A stretch of DNA of 64,000 nucleotides from Caballeronia catudaia (GTDB taxonomy: Bacteria; Pseudomonadota; Gammaproteobacteria; Burkholderiales; Burkholderiaceae): the NCBI RefSeq assembly GCF_001544755.2, contig NZ_FCOF02000001.1, positions 62,001 to 126,000 of the forward strand, read 5' to 3'. Positions 1 to 8,474 of the stretch are shown here, piece by piece; within the stretch, counting starts at the first letter, position 1, and each line of letters starts with the position of its first letter. Under the pieces are notes generated by a model, which was given only the letters and a program-made list of their open reading frames with translations, made no database searches and was not told where the DNA came from. A program made the translations under genes and the position numbers.

Positions 1-448
1 ACTGCATCGGGATGACTACGCCATGCGCCGCGCACAACGCGTTGAGCGTCAGCAGCGAGAGTGCTGGCGGACAATCGATCAGGACGAAGTCATAGTCATC
101 GACTACCTCGGCGACTGCGGCGCGGAGAATGCGCTCGCGATTTTCCATCTCCACGAGCTCGACCTCGGCGCCCGCGAGTTCGCGATTTGCCGGGAGCACA
201 TCGTATTCGACTGCCGATGGACGCACACGTGCCTCGCGCAGCGTGACGCCATCGACGAGCACTTCGTAGACGGTGTTCTCGCACGCCGACTTGTCGATGC
301 CGCTGCCCATCGTCGCATTGCCCTGCGGGTCCAGGTCGATCAGCAGGACGCGTTGACCTAGCCCCGCGAGGCTCGCCGCGAGATTGACCGCTGTCGTGGT
401 CTTTCCAACGCCGCCCTTCTGATTTGCGACGCAGAAGATTTTTGCCAT
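1..448 (-). CDS. parA: ParA/Soj chromosome-partitioning ATPase (5' part only)
   Basis: These are the first 149 codons of a ParA-family ATPase that runs leftward out of the window, so the C-terminus is missing. ParA binds ATP and DNA and works with ParB-parS complexes to segregate sister origins. The deviant Walker A motif KGGVGKTT lies at residues 11-18 and the Walker A' segment LLIDLDPQGN at 35-44. A Walker B-like VLIDCPP lies near residue 120. The N-terminus MAKIFCVANQ is typical of chromosomal Soj proteins, with no extra N-terminal DNA-binding domain as in plasmid ParA. It follows rsmG after a 77-bp gap in the conserved order mnmG-rsmG-parA. Two perfect parS sites lie within 3 kb, which supports the chromosomal role. 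parB is expected just outside the window. Confidence 0.95.
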   Translation of the reverse strand, partial: MAKIFCVANQKGGVGKTTTAVNLAASLAGLGQRVLLIDLDPQGNATMGSGIDKSACENTVYEVLVDGVTLREARVRPSAVEYDVLPANRELAGAEVELVEMENRERILRAAVAEVVDDYDFVLIDCPPALSLLTLNALCAAHGVVIPMQ

Positions 449-525
449 CGTTTAGTGTCCTCGTTATCTCGCTGTCAGAAGATCAGCGTGCCTGGAATGC
501 CGGATGGAAACCGTGCGGCGGACCG

Positions 526-1191
526 TCAATCTGGCGCAACGGCAATCTCGACGAGATGCCGCTCGGCGTCGAGCATCGGCACCATCAGACGCTCGATGCC
601 AAGCACCGTCGCGCCCTCCGGCAGGCGTGCGGCTTCGGCGTTGGGCTTTACGCCCTTCATCGCCAGAATCCGTCCGTCGTTCGAAACCAGATGACGCGAA
701 AGTGTAACGAAATCGGAGAGCTCTGCGAATGCGCGCGACACGATTACATCGAATTTTTCTGGCACCTCGATGCCCGGACGCAAATTTTCGACGCGACCGG
801 TCACAACTGCCAGATTGCCCAGACCTAGTTGCACTTTCGCCTGCGACTGGAAAGCCGTTTTCTTATGAACGATATCGTTCAACGTGACACTCAATTCCGG
901 CAGAGCGATGGCCAAGACGATGCCAGGCAACCCGCCTCCTGAGCCCACATCCAGCGCAGTCTTCGGCTTTCGCGCCGATACTGCCGGCACGATCGCGAGC
1001 GAATCCAGAATGTGCTGAATGACCATCTGCCGAGGATCGCGTATCGCCGTCAGGTTGTAGACGCCGTTCCACTTCCCAAGCAGCGCAACATAATCGAGCA
1101 GCTTTTGCGTCTGCGAGACCGTCAGCGCAAGCCCGAGTTCGGCGACGCCCTTATCGAGCGTCGTCGTCAGGGATTGATTGCGCTCCGTCAT
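526..1191 (-). CDS. rsmG: 16S rRNA (guanine-527-N7)-methyltransferase RsmG (GidB)
   Basis: This 221-residue protein is the SAM-dependent enzyme that methylates N7 of G527 in 16S rRNA; loss of it gives low-level streptomycin resistance in many bacteria. The sequence shows the family hallmarks: NLTAIRDP near residue 46, HILDSLA near 60, and the SAM-binding loop [10 protein letters not shown] near 80-90. The length is normal for the family. The ATG overlaps the mnmG stop codon as ATGA, so the two genes are translationally coupled, and parA follows downstream in the same direction. Confidence 0.96.
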   Translation of the reverse strand: MTERNQSLTTTLDKGVAELGLALTVSQTQKLLDYVALLGKWNGVYNLTAIRDPRQMVIQHILDSLAIVPAVSARKPKTALDVGSGGGLPGIVLAIALPELSVTLNDIVHKKTAFQSQAKVQLGLGNLAVVTGRVENLRPGIEVPEKFDVIVSRAFAELSDFVTLSRHLVSNDGRILAMKGVKPNAEAARLPEGATVLGIERLMVPMLDAERHLVEIAVAPD

Positions 1192-3155
1192 TGAACCGCC
1201 GTGGTGGTGTTACCTGTTGCCGAATCATCGCTGGCCGAATTGCGCCCACGGCGACCCGCGCCGCGCTTCAGATGAACCATCAGCAGCGAGATCGCGGCTG
1301 GCGTAATTCCCGAAATACGCGACGCTTGCCCAATCGTTTCAGGGCGATGTTGGATCAGCTTCTGACGTGCCTCGAAGGACAAGCCGCGAACGTCGTTATA
1401 GTCAAGGCTCTCGGGCAAGCGCGTGTTTTCCTGCGCGCCATTTCGCACGATTTCGTCCGCTTGTCGGTCGATATAGCCTTGATACTTCACGCCGATCTCT
1501 ATCTGTTCCGTGATCTGTTCCAACAGCACTCGATCTTCTGCGAGCGGCGCGTCGGGACCGCACGCACCCTCACGCAACGCGCAGATTCCATCGTACGAAA
1601 CGCCGGGGCGCCGCAGGAGATCTGCCAGGCTATATTCGTGGTCGATGGGCTTGCCGAGCAACGCCGTCGCCTCCTCGGCGGACAGCGTCTTGGGATTCAC
1701 CCAAGTCGAGCGGAGACGCTGTGTTTCACGTGAAACAGCGTCACGCTTGCGGCTGAACGCGTCCCAACGCACGTCACCAACGATGCCCAACTCACGCCCG
1801 ATCTCAGTCAGACGCATATCGGCGTTGTCTTCACGCAGCGAAAGACGATACTCGGCGCGGCTCGTAAACATCCGATACGGCTCGGACACGCCACGCGTCA
1901 CCAGATCGTCGACGAGCACACCCAGATAAGCCTGATCGCGACGCGGCGACCACGCGCCCTTACCTTGAACCTGCAAACCAGCGTTGATACCCGCGAGAAG
2001 GCCCTGGGCTGCTGCTTCTTCGTAACCTGTCGTCCCGTTGATCTGACCGGCAAAGAACAGACCGTTGATCGCTTTCGTTTCAAGCGACGCCTTGAGCGCG
2101 CGTGGATCGAAGTAGTCGTACTCGATCGCATAGCCAGGACGAAGGATATGAGCGTGCTCGAGACCCTGCATCGAACGGACAAGTTCGAGCTGGACATCGA
2201 ACGGGAGACTCGTCGAGATGCCGTTCGGATAGAACTCGTTCGTTGTCAGGCCTTCCGGCTCAAGGAAGATCTGATGCGCGTCCTTCGACGCAAAACGATG
2301 AATCTTGTCCTCGATCGACGGGCAATAGCGCGGCCCCACCCCCTCGATCACACCCGTGTACATGGGCGAGCGATCCAGGCCCGAACGGATGATGTCGTGC
2401 GTCTGCGCGTTCGTATGCGTGACCCAGCACGGCAACTGACGCGGATGCTGCTCTACTCGCCCGAGAAATGAGAACACCGGGATCGGATCAAGGTCGCCCG
2501 GCTGTTCTTCAAGCTTCGAGAAATCGATGGTGCGGCCATCGATCCGCGGTGGCGTGCCTGTCTTGAGCCGGCCTTGAGGAAGCTTCAGTTCCTTCAGTCG
2601 CGCAGAAAGCGACACCGCGGCCGGATCGCCCGCGCGTCCGCCGACGTAGTTATTCAGCCCGACGTGAATTTTGCCGTCCAGGAAGGTACCCGCCGTAAGG
2701 ACAACAGCGCGCGCCCGAAAGCGTAGACCGACCTGCGTGACAGCGCCGACGACGCGATCGCCCTCGACCATCAAATCATCGACGGCCTGCTGGAAAAGCC
2801 ACAAATTCGACTGATTCTCCAGACGATGACGGATGGCCTGCTTGTAAAGCAGCCGATCTGCCTGCGCGCGCGTCGCCCGCACGGCCGGTCCTTTCGAGGA
2901 GTTCAGAATGCGGAACTGGATACCGGATTCGTCGGTAGCGGCAGCCATCGCCCCGCCGAGCGCATCGACTTCTTTGACGAGATGGCCTTTGCCGATTCCG
3001 CCGATCGACGGATTGCAGCTCATCTGCCCCAACGTCTCGATGTTGTGGGTCAAAAGTAGCGTTTTGCAGCCCATCCGCGCCGAGGCAAGCCCGGCCTCAG
3101 TGCCCGCGTGACCGCCGCCGACGACGATCACATCAAATTCTGTGGGATAAAGCAT
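1188..3155 (-). CDS. mnmG: tRNA uridine-34 carboxymethylaminomethyl-modification enzyme MnmG (GidA)
   Basis: MnmG is the FAD- and NADH-dependent partner of MnmE. Together they make (c)mnm5U34 in the wobble position of tRNAs reading two-box codons. The start at 3155 gives [20 protein letters not shown], which aligns with the usual N-terminus; an in-frame ATG 24 bp upstream would add eight unconserved residues. The FAD dinucleotide motif GGGHAGTE is followed by the [12 protein letters not shown] signature and, near the middle, by [16 protein letters not shown]. At 655 residues the length is normal. A perfect parS site is embedded in the coding sequence (1722-1737) and is read as the peptide AVSRET. 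The gene heads the mnmG-rsmG-parA cluster typical of origin-proximal DNA. The window also holds an MnmC-like gene at about 30 kb, which acts later in the same modification pathway. Confidence 0.97.
   Translation of the reverse strand: MLYPTEFDVIVVGGGHAGTEAGLASARMGCKTLLLTHNIETLGQMSCNPSIGGIGKGHLVKEVDALGGAMAAATDESGIQFRILNSSKGPAVRATRAQADRLLYKQAIRHRLENQSNLWLFQQAVDDLMVEGDRVVGAVTQVGLRFRARAVVLTAGTFLDGKIHVGLNNYVGGRAGDPAAVSLSARLKELKLPQGRLKTGTPPRIDGRTIDFSKLEEQPGDLDPIPVFSFLGRVEQHPRQLPCWVTHTNAQTHDIIRSGLDRSPMYTGVIEGVGPRYCPSIEDKIHRFASKDAHQIFLEPEGLTTNEFYPNGISTSLPFDVQLELVRSMQGLEHAHILRPGYAIEYDYFDPRALKASLETKAINGLFFAGQINGTTGYEEAAAQGLLAGINAGLQVQGKGAWSPRRDQAYLGVLVDDLVTRGVSEPYRMFTSRAEYRLSLREDNADMRLTEIGRELGIVGDVRWDAFSRKRDAVSRETQRLRSTWVNPKTLSAEEATALLGKPIDHEYSLADLLRRPGVSYDGICALREGACGPDAPLAEDRVLLEQITEQIEIGVKYQGYIDRQADEIVRNGAQENTRLPESLDYNDVRGLSFEARQKLIQHRPETIGQASRISGITPAAISLLMVHLKRGAGRRGRNSASDDSATGNTTTAVQ
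1722..1737. other. parS: parS site within mnmG (ParB-binding centromere)
   Basis: The 16 bases are TGTTTCACGTGAAACA, a perfect palindrome that matches the consensus for primary-chromosome parS sites exactly. It lies within the mnmG coding sequence, about 1.3 kb from parA. The flanks extend the dyad imperfectly: GACGCT on the left and AGCGTC on the right. ParB should nucleate here and spread. Confidence 0.93.
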
Positions 3156-3254
3156 TGGGATTTCGCGTGCGAACGACACGAACCTGAAGAGAGAATAGCT
3201 TTGAATTATAACGGTTTCTTCCCTCTCTCGAATTCGGCCGATCGGCTAATGGCG

Positions 3255-3287
3255 AAAAAATGGCGTGTTTCACGTGAAACACGCCAT
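3255..3287 (-). terminator. parS: parS site embedded in a rho-independent terminator hairpin
   Basis: TGTTTCACGTGAAACA occurs again at 3266-3281. Here the symmetry extends without mismatch to 28 bp (3260-3287). On the minus strand the palindrome is followed directly by a run of T (A6 on the plus strand, 3255-3260). The element therefore has the shape of a rho-independent terminator for the leftward liv operon, which ends 25 bp upstream at 3312, and it also contains a perfect parS core. The next gene, mnmG, starts at 3155 in the same direction. The parS identity is direct from sequence; the terminator role is inferred from the stem plus T-tract. Confidence 0.85.
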
Positions 3288-3311
3288 CGCTGAACGCCAT
3301 CCGCGCCGAAT

Positions 3312-4082
3312 TTAAGCGCTCTTTTTCGTTAGACCAAGATAGGTTTCGATCACCTGCGGATTGTGTTGGAGCGCGTCCGCATTGCCTTCCAGAGCAAACT
3401 CGCCCGTTTCAAGCACGTAGCCGTAATCGGAAATCTGCAAAGCGGCACGCGCATTCTGCTCGATCAGCAGCGTGGCGACGCCCGTTTGGCGAAGCGCGCT
3501 GATGATGTGAAAAATCTCCTTCACGATCAGCGGTGCCAGACCTAGACTCGGTTCATCGAGCATGAGCAACTGCGGCTTCCCCATCAGCGCACGGCCGACG
3601 GCAAGCATCTGACGCTCACCGCCAGAGAGCGTGCCGGCCGCTTGCTTCCGCCGCTCTTTCAGCCGAGGGAACAACTCGAAGACGTGATCGAGTTGATCGA
3701 GAAAATTCCGTTCTCCCGCTCTCCTTCGCCGATAGGCGCCGAGCACGAGATTGTCCTCGACCGCCATCGTCGCGAACAACTCGCGCTTCTCCGGTACGAG
3801 GCACATTCCACGTGAGACGCGACGTTCAATCGCCAGCGCGGAGACATCCTCGCCGAGATAGCGCACGAGGCCCTTTGCGTGTCCCGTCTGCGGCAACGCG
3901 CCCATGATCGCGTTCAGCAGGGTCGACTTACCGGCGCCATTCGGCCCGATCACCGAAACGATTTTCCCCGCTCCGACCGTAAGCTTCCCGTCGTGCAACG
4001 CTTCGACCTTGCCGTAGCGCACCGACAAGCCTTGAACCTGCAAGATCGGGTCTCGCACCGCGTTCGATTCGTTTGCCATCAT
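3312..4082 (-). CDS. livF: Branched-chain amino acid type ABC transporter ATPase, LivF family
   Basis: This 256-residue protein is one of the two cytoplasmic ATPases of a HAAT-type importer. It has Walker [10 protein letters not shown] near residue 43, the ABC signature LSGGERQML near 152, Walker B LLMLDEPS and a switch His in LLIEQNAR. The short C-terminus ending near YLGLTKKSA is typical of LivF rather than LivG. The ATG at 4082 overlaps the stop of the upstream livM-livG fusion as ATGA. It is the last gene of the leftward operon and is followed by the parS-terminator element. Confidence 0.93.
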   Translation of the reverse strand: MMANESNAVRDPILQVQGLSVRYGKVEALHDGKLTVGAGKIVSVIGPNGAGKSTLLNAIMGALPQTGHAKGLVRYLGEDVSALAIERRVSRGMCLVPEKRELFATMAVEDNLVLGAYRRRRAGERNFLDQLDHVFELFPRLKERRKQAAGTLSGGERQMLAVGRALMGKPQLLMLDEPSLGLAPLIVKEIFHIISALRQTGVATLLIEQNARAALQISDYGYVLETGEFALEGNADALQHNPQVIETYLGLTKKSA

Positions 4083-5851
4083 TCCACCCCGCCCAGATAT
4101 GCTTCAAGAACCGCCGGATCTTTCTGGACGTCTGTTGGCAATCCTTCCGCGATCTTCGTGCCGAATTCCATCACGACGAGCCGATCCGTGAGATTCATCA
4201 CGAAATCCATGTCGTGCTCGACCAGCAAAATGCTCATACCCTCCGCACGAAGCTTCCGCAGCAAATCGGCGAGCTGCACCTTTTCCTGATAGCGCAAGCC
4301 CGCGGCCGGTTCGTCGAGCAGCAGCAACGTTGGATCGCAGCACAGCGCACGCGCGATTTCGAGAATCCGCTGCTGACCAAGCGCAAGACTGCCCGCCTCG
4401 CTGTAGATGTGTTTTTCCAGACCGACGCGAGTGATCTGCTTCGCCGCCTCCGCCATCAACCGCGCTTCCTCCGGCGCATTCAGGCGGGCGATGCTCCGCC
4501 ATACACCCGTAGTGCCCCGCAAATGCGCGCCGATCGCAACGTTCTCCAGCACGGTCATGCCGGGGAGCATTTTGACGTGCTGAAACGTCCGCCCGATGCC
4601 GCGCTTCACGATTTCACGTGAAGTGAGCTTCTCGATGCGCTCACCGTGAAAGCTGATCGCGCCACTGGTTGCCTGGAGGACGCCGGTCACGAGATTGAAC
4701 GTCGTCGACTTACCCGCGCCGTTCGGCCCGATCAGTCCGATAATCTCGCCCGCTTTCACCTCGAAACTGACGTCGTTCACCGCGACGAGTCCGCCGAACT
4801 GCTTCCGCGCCTTATCAACAACGAGCAAGCGCTCGCCGGTCGCAGGTTTGCTGCGCTGCGGCAAAGCCTCGCCGTGATCCGATACGTGAGCACGCGGCCC
4901 ACGCGGGAAAATTCGTGCGACGAACGGCCACACACCCTGCCTTGCGTATTGCAGCAAAAGCACCATCAAGACGCCGAAAACGATAATCTCAAAATTGCCG
5001 TTTGCGCCGAGCAGCTTCGGCAACAGCGTCTGGAGATAGTCCTGCAGGACCGTGAGAATCGTTGCGCCGAGAATCGCGCCCCACACATGCGAAACCCCGC
5101 CGACCACCGCCATGAACAGGAACTCGATGCCGTGATTCAGGCCGAAAGGCGTCGGATTCACCGCTCGCTGCAAGTGCGCATATAAAAAGCCCGAAACAGC
5201 CGCCAGAACCGCCGCATAGATGAAGATGACCACGCGCATCCAGGCAGTGTTCACGCCCATCGCTTCGGCCATCGTGCCACCGCCGCGTAGCGCGCGAATG
5301 GCACGCCCCGGCCGGCTGTTAAGCAGATTTTGAACAGACACCACCGCGAGCAGCACCACGACCCAGATCAGGTAGTAAATGCTGCGGCCCGATTCAAGCT
5401 CCCAGCCGAACAGATTGAGCACTGGAATGCCATTGATGCCGTCGTACTTGCCGAGCAGTTCCATGTTGCCGAACAGGTAGAAGAGCGACAGGCCCCACGC
5501 AATCGTCCCGAGCGGCAGGAAGTGTCCGGAGAGACGCATCGTGACGAGCCCAAGCAAGAGCGCGATGAACGCGGTCAAGACGACGCCCGCTATCAGCGCA
5601 AGCCACGGTGAGACGCCGTAGCGCGTCGTCAGGAAGGCCGTCGCATAAGCGCCCACGCCCACGAACGCGGCCTGTCCGAAGCTCGTCATGCCGCCGATGC
5701 CCGTCAGCAACACGAGCCCGATCGCCACGATCGAATATAGGCCGATGTAGTTCAGCAGCGTGATCCAGTACTCGGGCACGGCGACCGGCCCCGGCAGCAC
5801 GGGCAACGCGAAGACGATCAGCAGGAAGATCCAGAAAGAACGGAATTTCAT
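4079..5851 (-). CDS. livM-livG: Fused LivM permease - LivG ATPase of a branched-chain amino acid type ABC transporter
   Basis: One 590-residue polypeptide joins a LivM-type inner-membrane permease (residues about 1-310, many hydrophobic helices) to a LivG-type ATPase (about 340-590). The ATPase half has Walker [10 protein letters not shown], the degenerate LivG signature [15 protein letters not shown], Walker [12 protein letters not shown] and the [11 protein letters not shown] switch region. A polar linker of some 30 residues separates the two. The start at 5851 is chosen because GAGGAG lies seven bases upstream; the ATG 21 bp further upstream lacks a ribosome site and would overlap livH. 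The fusion should place one permease and one ATPase in each subunit and act with LivH and LivF. Such fusions are known in Burkholderiales. Confidence 0.93.
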   Translation of the reverse strand: MKFRSFWIFLLIVFALPVLPGPVAVPEYWITLLNYIGLYSIVAIGLVLLTGIGGMTSFGQAAFVGVGAYATAFLTTRYGVSPWLALIAGVVLTAFIALLLGLVTMRLSGHFLPLGTIAWGLSLFYLFGNMELLGKYDGINGIPVLNLFGWELESGRSIYYLIWVVVLLAVVSVQNLLNSRPGRAIRALRGGGTMAEAMGVNTAWMRVVIFIYAAVLAAVSGFLYAHLQRAVNPTPFGLNHGIEFLFMAVVGGVSHVWGAILGATILTVLQDYLQTLLPKLLGANGNFEIIVFGVLMVLLLQYARQGVWPFVARIFPRGPRAHVSDHGEALPQRSKPATGERLLVVDKARKQFGGLVAVNDVSFEVKAGEIIGLIGPNGAGKSTTFNLVTGVLQATSGAISFHGERIEKLTSREIVKRGIGRTFQHVKMLPGMTVLENVAIGAHLRGTTGVWRSIARLNAPEEARLMAEAAKQITRVGLEKHIYSEAGSLALGQQRILEIARALCCDPTLLLLDEPAAGLRYQEKVQLADLLRKLRAEGMSILLVEHDMDFVMNLTDRLVVMEFGTKIAEGLPTDVQKDPAVLEAYLGGVE

Positions 5852-5855
5852 CGGC

Positions 5856-6911
5856 TTACTCCTCGTCTTCATCGGAATGCGGGCTCGCGAGACTTCGCCA
5901 CAGCAAGACCGGAATGATCAGCGTGAAGACGATCACCTCCTTATAAGCGCTCGCCCAGAAGGACGAATACGATTCGAGCAGACCGACCAGCAGCGATCCC
6001 GCCGCCGCGAGCGGATAGCTCACGAGACCACCGACGATGGCGCCCACGAATCCCTTCAGACCGATCAGAAATCCCGAGTCGTAGTAGATGGTCGTGATCG
6101 GCGCCACGAGCACGCCGCACAGCGCGCCGAGGCCGGCGGCGAGCGTGAACGCGAGACGCCCCGCCTGCGTCGTGCCGATGCCAACCAGCCGCGCGCCCAG
6201 CCGGTTCACCGACGTCGCGCGCAATGCCTTCCCGGAAATGGAGCGATCGAAATAGAAGTACAGCGCGACGATCAGCACGACCGCTGTGCCGACGACCCAC
6301 AGGCTCTGCCCTGAAACCGACACGTCGCCGAGATTGAAGGTGGCGTCGGAGAACGCGGTCGTACGCGAGCCTTCCGCGCCGAACATGACGAGCCCGAGGC
6401 CGACCATCGCGAAGTGCACCGCTACCGCGACGATCAGGAGCAAGAGCGTGCTCGCCTCCGCGATCGGCTCATAGGCGAGCCGATAGACGAACGGGCCCAT
6501 CGGCACGACGATCAGCAGCGTGAGCGCGATCTGCGCGATCATCGGCAAAGGCTGCGTGGAAACCGCCTGCGTAATGCCCCAAACCGCCACGGGAAACAGA
6601 AGATACTTGCCTGCAAGCACCGCGAGAAAACGGCCGATCTGATGATATCGCGTGGGATGCCGCACAATGCCAGCGACTTCGGCGACGAAGCAGCCCGCGC
6701 CCATCGCGATGAGCAGATAGCAGGTCGCCGGCAACTTCTGCGTTTGCAACGCGGCCAGCGTGAGCGCGCCGTACGCGACGAACTCGCCCTGCGGAATGAA
6801 AATGACGCGTGTCACGGAGAACACGAGCACCAGAGCGAGCGCGAGCAAGGCGTAGATCGCACCCGTGGTGATCCCGTCCTGCGCGAGGATCGCCGCAATC
6901 GATAAGTCCAT
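5856..6911 (-). CDS. livH: Branched-chain amino acid type ABC transporter permease, LivH family
   Basis: This inner-membrane permease of about 351 residues has the LivH family start MDLSIAAILAQDGITTGAIY and the following ALVLVFSVTRVIFIPQGEFV segment. It also has the central GLRA-like cytoplasmic loop (FDRSISGKALRATSVN) where the ATPases dock. The start at 6911 is preceded by AGAGGAAG at good spacing; an ATG 36 bp upstream adds a basic, unconserved stretch. It has a somewhat longer middle region than E. coli LivH (308 residues). The stop lies 4 bp before the livM-livG start, so the genes are one operon. Confidence 0.92.
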   Translation of the reverse strand: MDLSIAAILAQDGITTGAIYALLALALVLVFSVTRVIFIPQGEFVAYGALTLAALQTQKLPATCYLLIAMGAGCFVAEVAGIVRHPTRYHQIGRFLAVLAGKYLLFPVAVWGITQAVSTQPLPMIAQIALTLLIVVPMGPFVYRLAYEPIAEASTLLLLIVAVAVHFAMVGLGLVMFGAEGSRTTAFSDATFNLGDVSVSGQSLWVVGTAVVLIVALYFYFDRSISGKALRATSVNRLGARLVGIGTTQAGRLAFTLAAGLGALCGVLVAPITTIYYDSGFLIGLKGFVGAIVGGLVSYPLAAAGSLLVGLLESYSSFWASAYKEVIVFTLIIPVLLWRSLASPHSDEDEE

Positions 6912-6945
6912 ACTTCCTCTTCGAAGCTTCTTGTGAAACATGGTC

Positions 6946-6975
6946 AAACGGCGCGCCGTTGCCGGTGCGCCGTTT
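6946..6975 (-). terminator. Intercistronic hairpin between the binding protein gene and livH
   Basis: A 9-bp stem (AAACGGCGC / GCGCCGTTT) encloses a 12-nt loop in the spacer between the binding protein stop (7012) and the livH start (6911). There is no long T-tract on the minus strand. It looks like a partial attenuator or mRNA-stabilising hairpin that would let more binding protein than permease be made. The function is inferred. Confidence 0.5.
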
Positions 6976-7011
6976 GTCTTGAAAATAAGCCGATAAAACG
7001 TCTTGCGCCGT

Positions 7012-8184
7012 TTAGTCGTTCAAAAGCTTCCACTTCCCGTCGACGATCTGCACCATCACGCGCGCGCGAGTATCGAAGCCGTTGTGATCGTTCGGCGTCG
7101 TGTTCATGATGCCGTGCGACACCGGCAGATCCTTCAGGTTTTCCAGCGCGGCGCGCAACGCCTCGCGGAACTCCGGCGTGCCCGGCTGGCCTTTCTTGAG
7201 CGCTTCGGGAATCGCGCGCTGAAGCATCTGGCCGGCGTCCCACGCGTGCCCGCCGAAGGTCGAAAGCGAACCCGCACCGAAAGCCTTCTCGTACGCGTCC
7301 TTGTACGCCGCAGACGACTTCTTCACCGGATTGCTCTCCGGCAACTGCTCGGTCACGAGCACCGGACCCGCGGGCAGAATCTCGCCCTCGCAATCCTTGC
7401 CGCACACGCGCAGGAAGTCGTTATTCGCGACGCCGTGCGTCTGATACACCTTGCCCTTGTAGCCGCGCTCCTTCAGCGCCTTTGCCGGCAGCGCGGACGG
7501 CGTGCCCGCGCCCGCGATCAGCACCGCGTCCGGGTTCGCGCCCATCGTCTTCAGCACCTGGCCGGTCACGGACGTGTCCGTGCGGTTATAGCGTTCGTTC
7601 GTGACGATCTTCAGCTTGTGCGCGCTCGCCGCCGTGTTGAAGACGTTGTACCAGCCGTCGCCGTAGGCATCCGCGAAGCCGATGAAGCCCACCGTCTTCA
7701 CGCCGTGCTTCTCCATGTAGCTCGCGATGGCGTCGGCCATCAGCGCGTCGTTCTGCGGCGTCTTGAAGACCCACGCCTTCTTCGCGTCCATCGGCGAGAT
7801 GATCGCGGCCGATGCGGCCATCGAGATCATCGGCGTCTTGGCGGCGGCGACCGGATCGATCATCGCGAGTGAGTTCGGCGTGACCGTCGAGCCGACGATC
7901 GCATCGACATGATCTTCGTCGATCAGCTTGCGCGTGTTCTGCACGGCGCGGCTCGTGTCCGATCCGTCATCGAGCACGATCCATTCGACCGACTTCCCGC
8001 CAATTTCCTTCGGCAACAGCGTGACGGTATTTTTCTCGGGAATCCCGAGCGATGCCGCCGGCCCCGTCGCCGAGAGCGTCACGCCGATCTTCACTTGCGC
8101 GAACGCCGCGCCCGCGCCTGCGAACATGCTGCCTGCGACGGCGAACGCGATGCCCGTCCTGATCCATGCCTTCTTCGTTTTCAT
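7012..8184 (-). CDS. livJ: Periplasmic binding protein of a Liv-type ABC transporter (copy 1)
   Basis: This 390-residue protein belongs to the type 1 periplasmic binding proteins used by HAAT transporters. The start at 8184 gives MKTKKAWIRTGIAFAVAGSM and then a signal peptide that probably ends after GAGAAFA. GGAGAC precedes the ATG. The mature protein starts VKIGVTLSATGPAASLGIPE, the usual fold-1 opening of the family. A disulfide pair is likely at FLRVCGKDCEGE. It lies 100 bp upstream of livH in the same direction and is the obvious substrate receptor for the LivH/LivMG/LivF system. It is closely related along its whole length to the neighbouring copy at 8475-9662. The ligand cannot be told from sequence. 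Confidence 0.92.
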   Translation of the reverse strand: MKTKKAWIRTGIAFAVAGSMFAGAGAAFAQVKIGVTLSATGPAASLGIPEKNTVTLLPKEIGGKSVEWIVLDDGSDTSRAVQNTRKLIDEDHVDAIVGSTVTPNSLAMIDPVAAAKTPMISMAASAAIISPMDAKKAWVFKTPQNDALMADAIASYMEKHGVKTVGFIGFADAYGDGWYNVFNTAASAHKLKIVTNERYNRTDTSVTGQVLKTMGANPDAVLIAGAGTPSALPAKALKERGYKGKVYQTHGVANNDFLRVCGKDCEGEILPAGPVLVTEQLPESNPVKKSSAAYKDAYEKAFGAGSLSTFGGHAWDAGQMLQRAIPEALKKGQPGTPEFREALRAALENLKDLPVSHGIMNTTPNDHNGFDTRARVMVQIVDGKWKLLND

Positions 8185-8409
8185 TGCTTGTCTCCAAACG
8201 CGACTTGCTTGTTTTGCCAACACGCACCCGTGCGGTGCGCTGCTGCGAGCTGTTATCGATGCGAGCCCCCGAAGCCAGATCGAAAGGCCGCCCCAATCTA
8301 TGTACCGCGTTACTGCGTGCCAAGGGTGGATTTCCCTGACTGTTGCGCGGCTGCATGCGAGGGTTCGCGCCCTCTTCTTTCGCCGCCGTTCTCTCACTGC
8401 ACAGCACAG

Positions 8410-8442
8410 AAAAAAAGGCGCGTTATCTTGCGACGCGCCTTT
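8410..8442 (-). terminator. Rho-independent terminator between the two binding protein genes
   Basis: A 10-bp perfect stem (AAAGGCGCGT at 8414-8423 with ACGCGCCTTT at 8433-8442, 9-nt loop) is followed on the minus strand by seven T. It lies 33 bp past the stop of binding protein copy 2. It should end or limit transcription before copy 1, so the two paralogues are probably not expressed equally. Confidence 0.85.
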
Positions 8443-8474
8443 GTTCTCCGAATCAGTTCACATGCGTTTTGCCG

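Noticed and set aside
4610..4625. A third parS-like sequence (ATTTCACGTGAAGT) inside livM-livG
   Set aside because: Only the central 11 bases match; the outer positions do not, so it is not counted as parS.
4079..5872. Frameshift or assembly error as the cause of the LivM-LivG fusion
   Set aside because: The frame is open across a natural polar linker, and the first and last parts both keep full family motifs; a real fusion is more likely.
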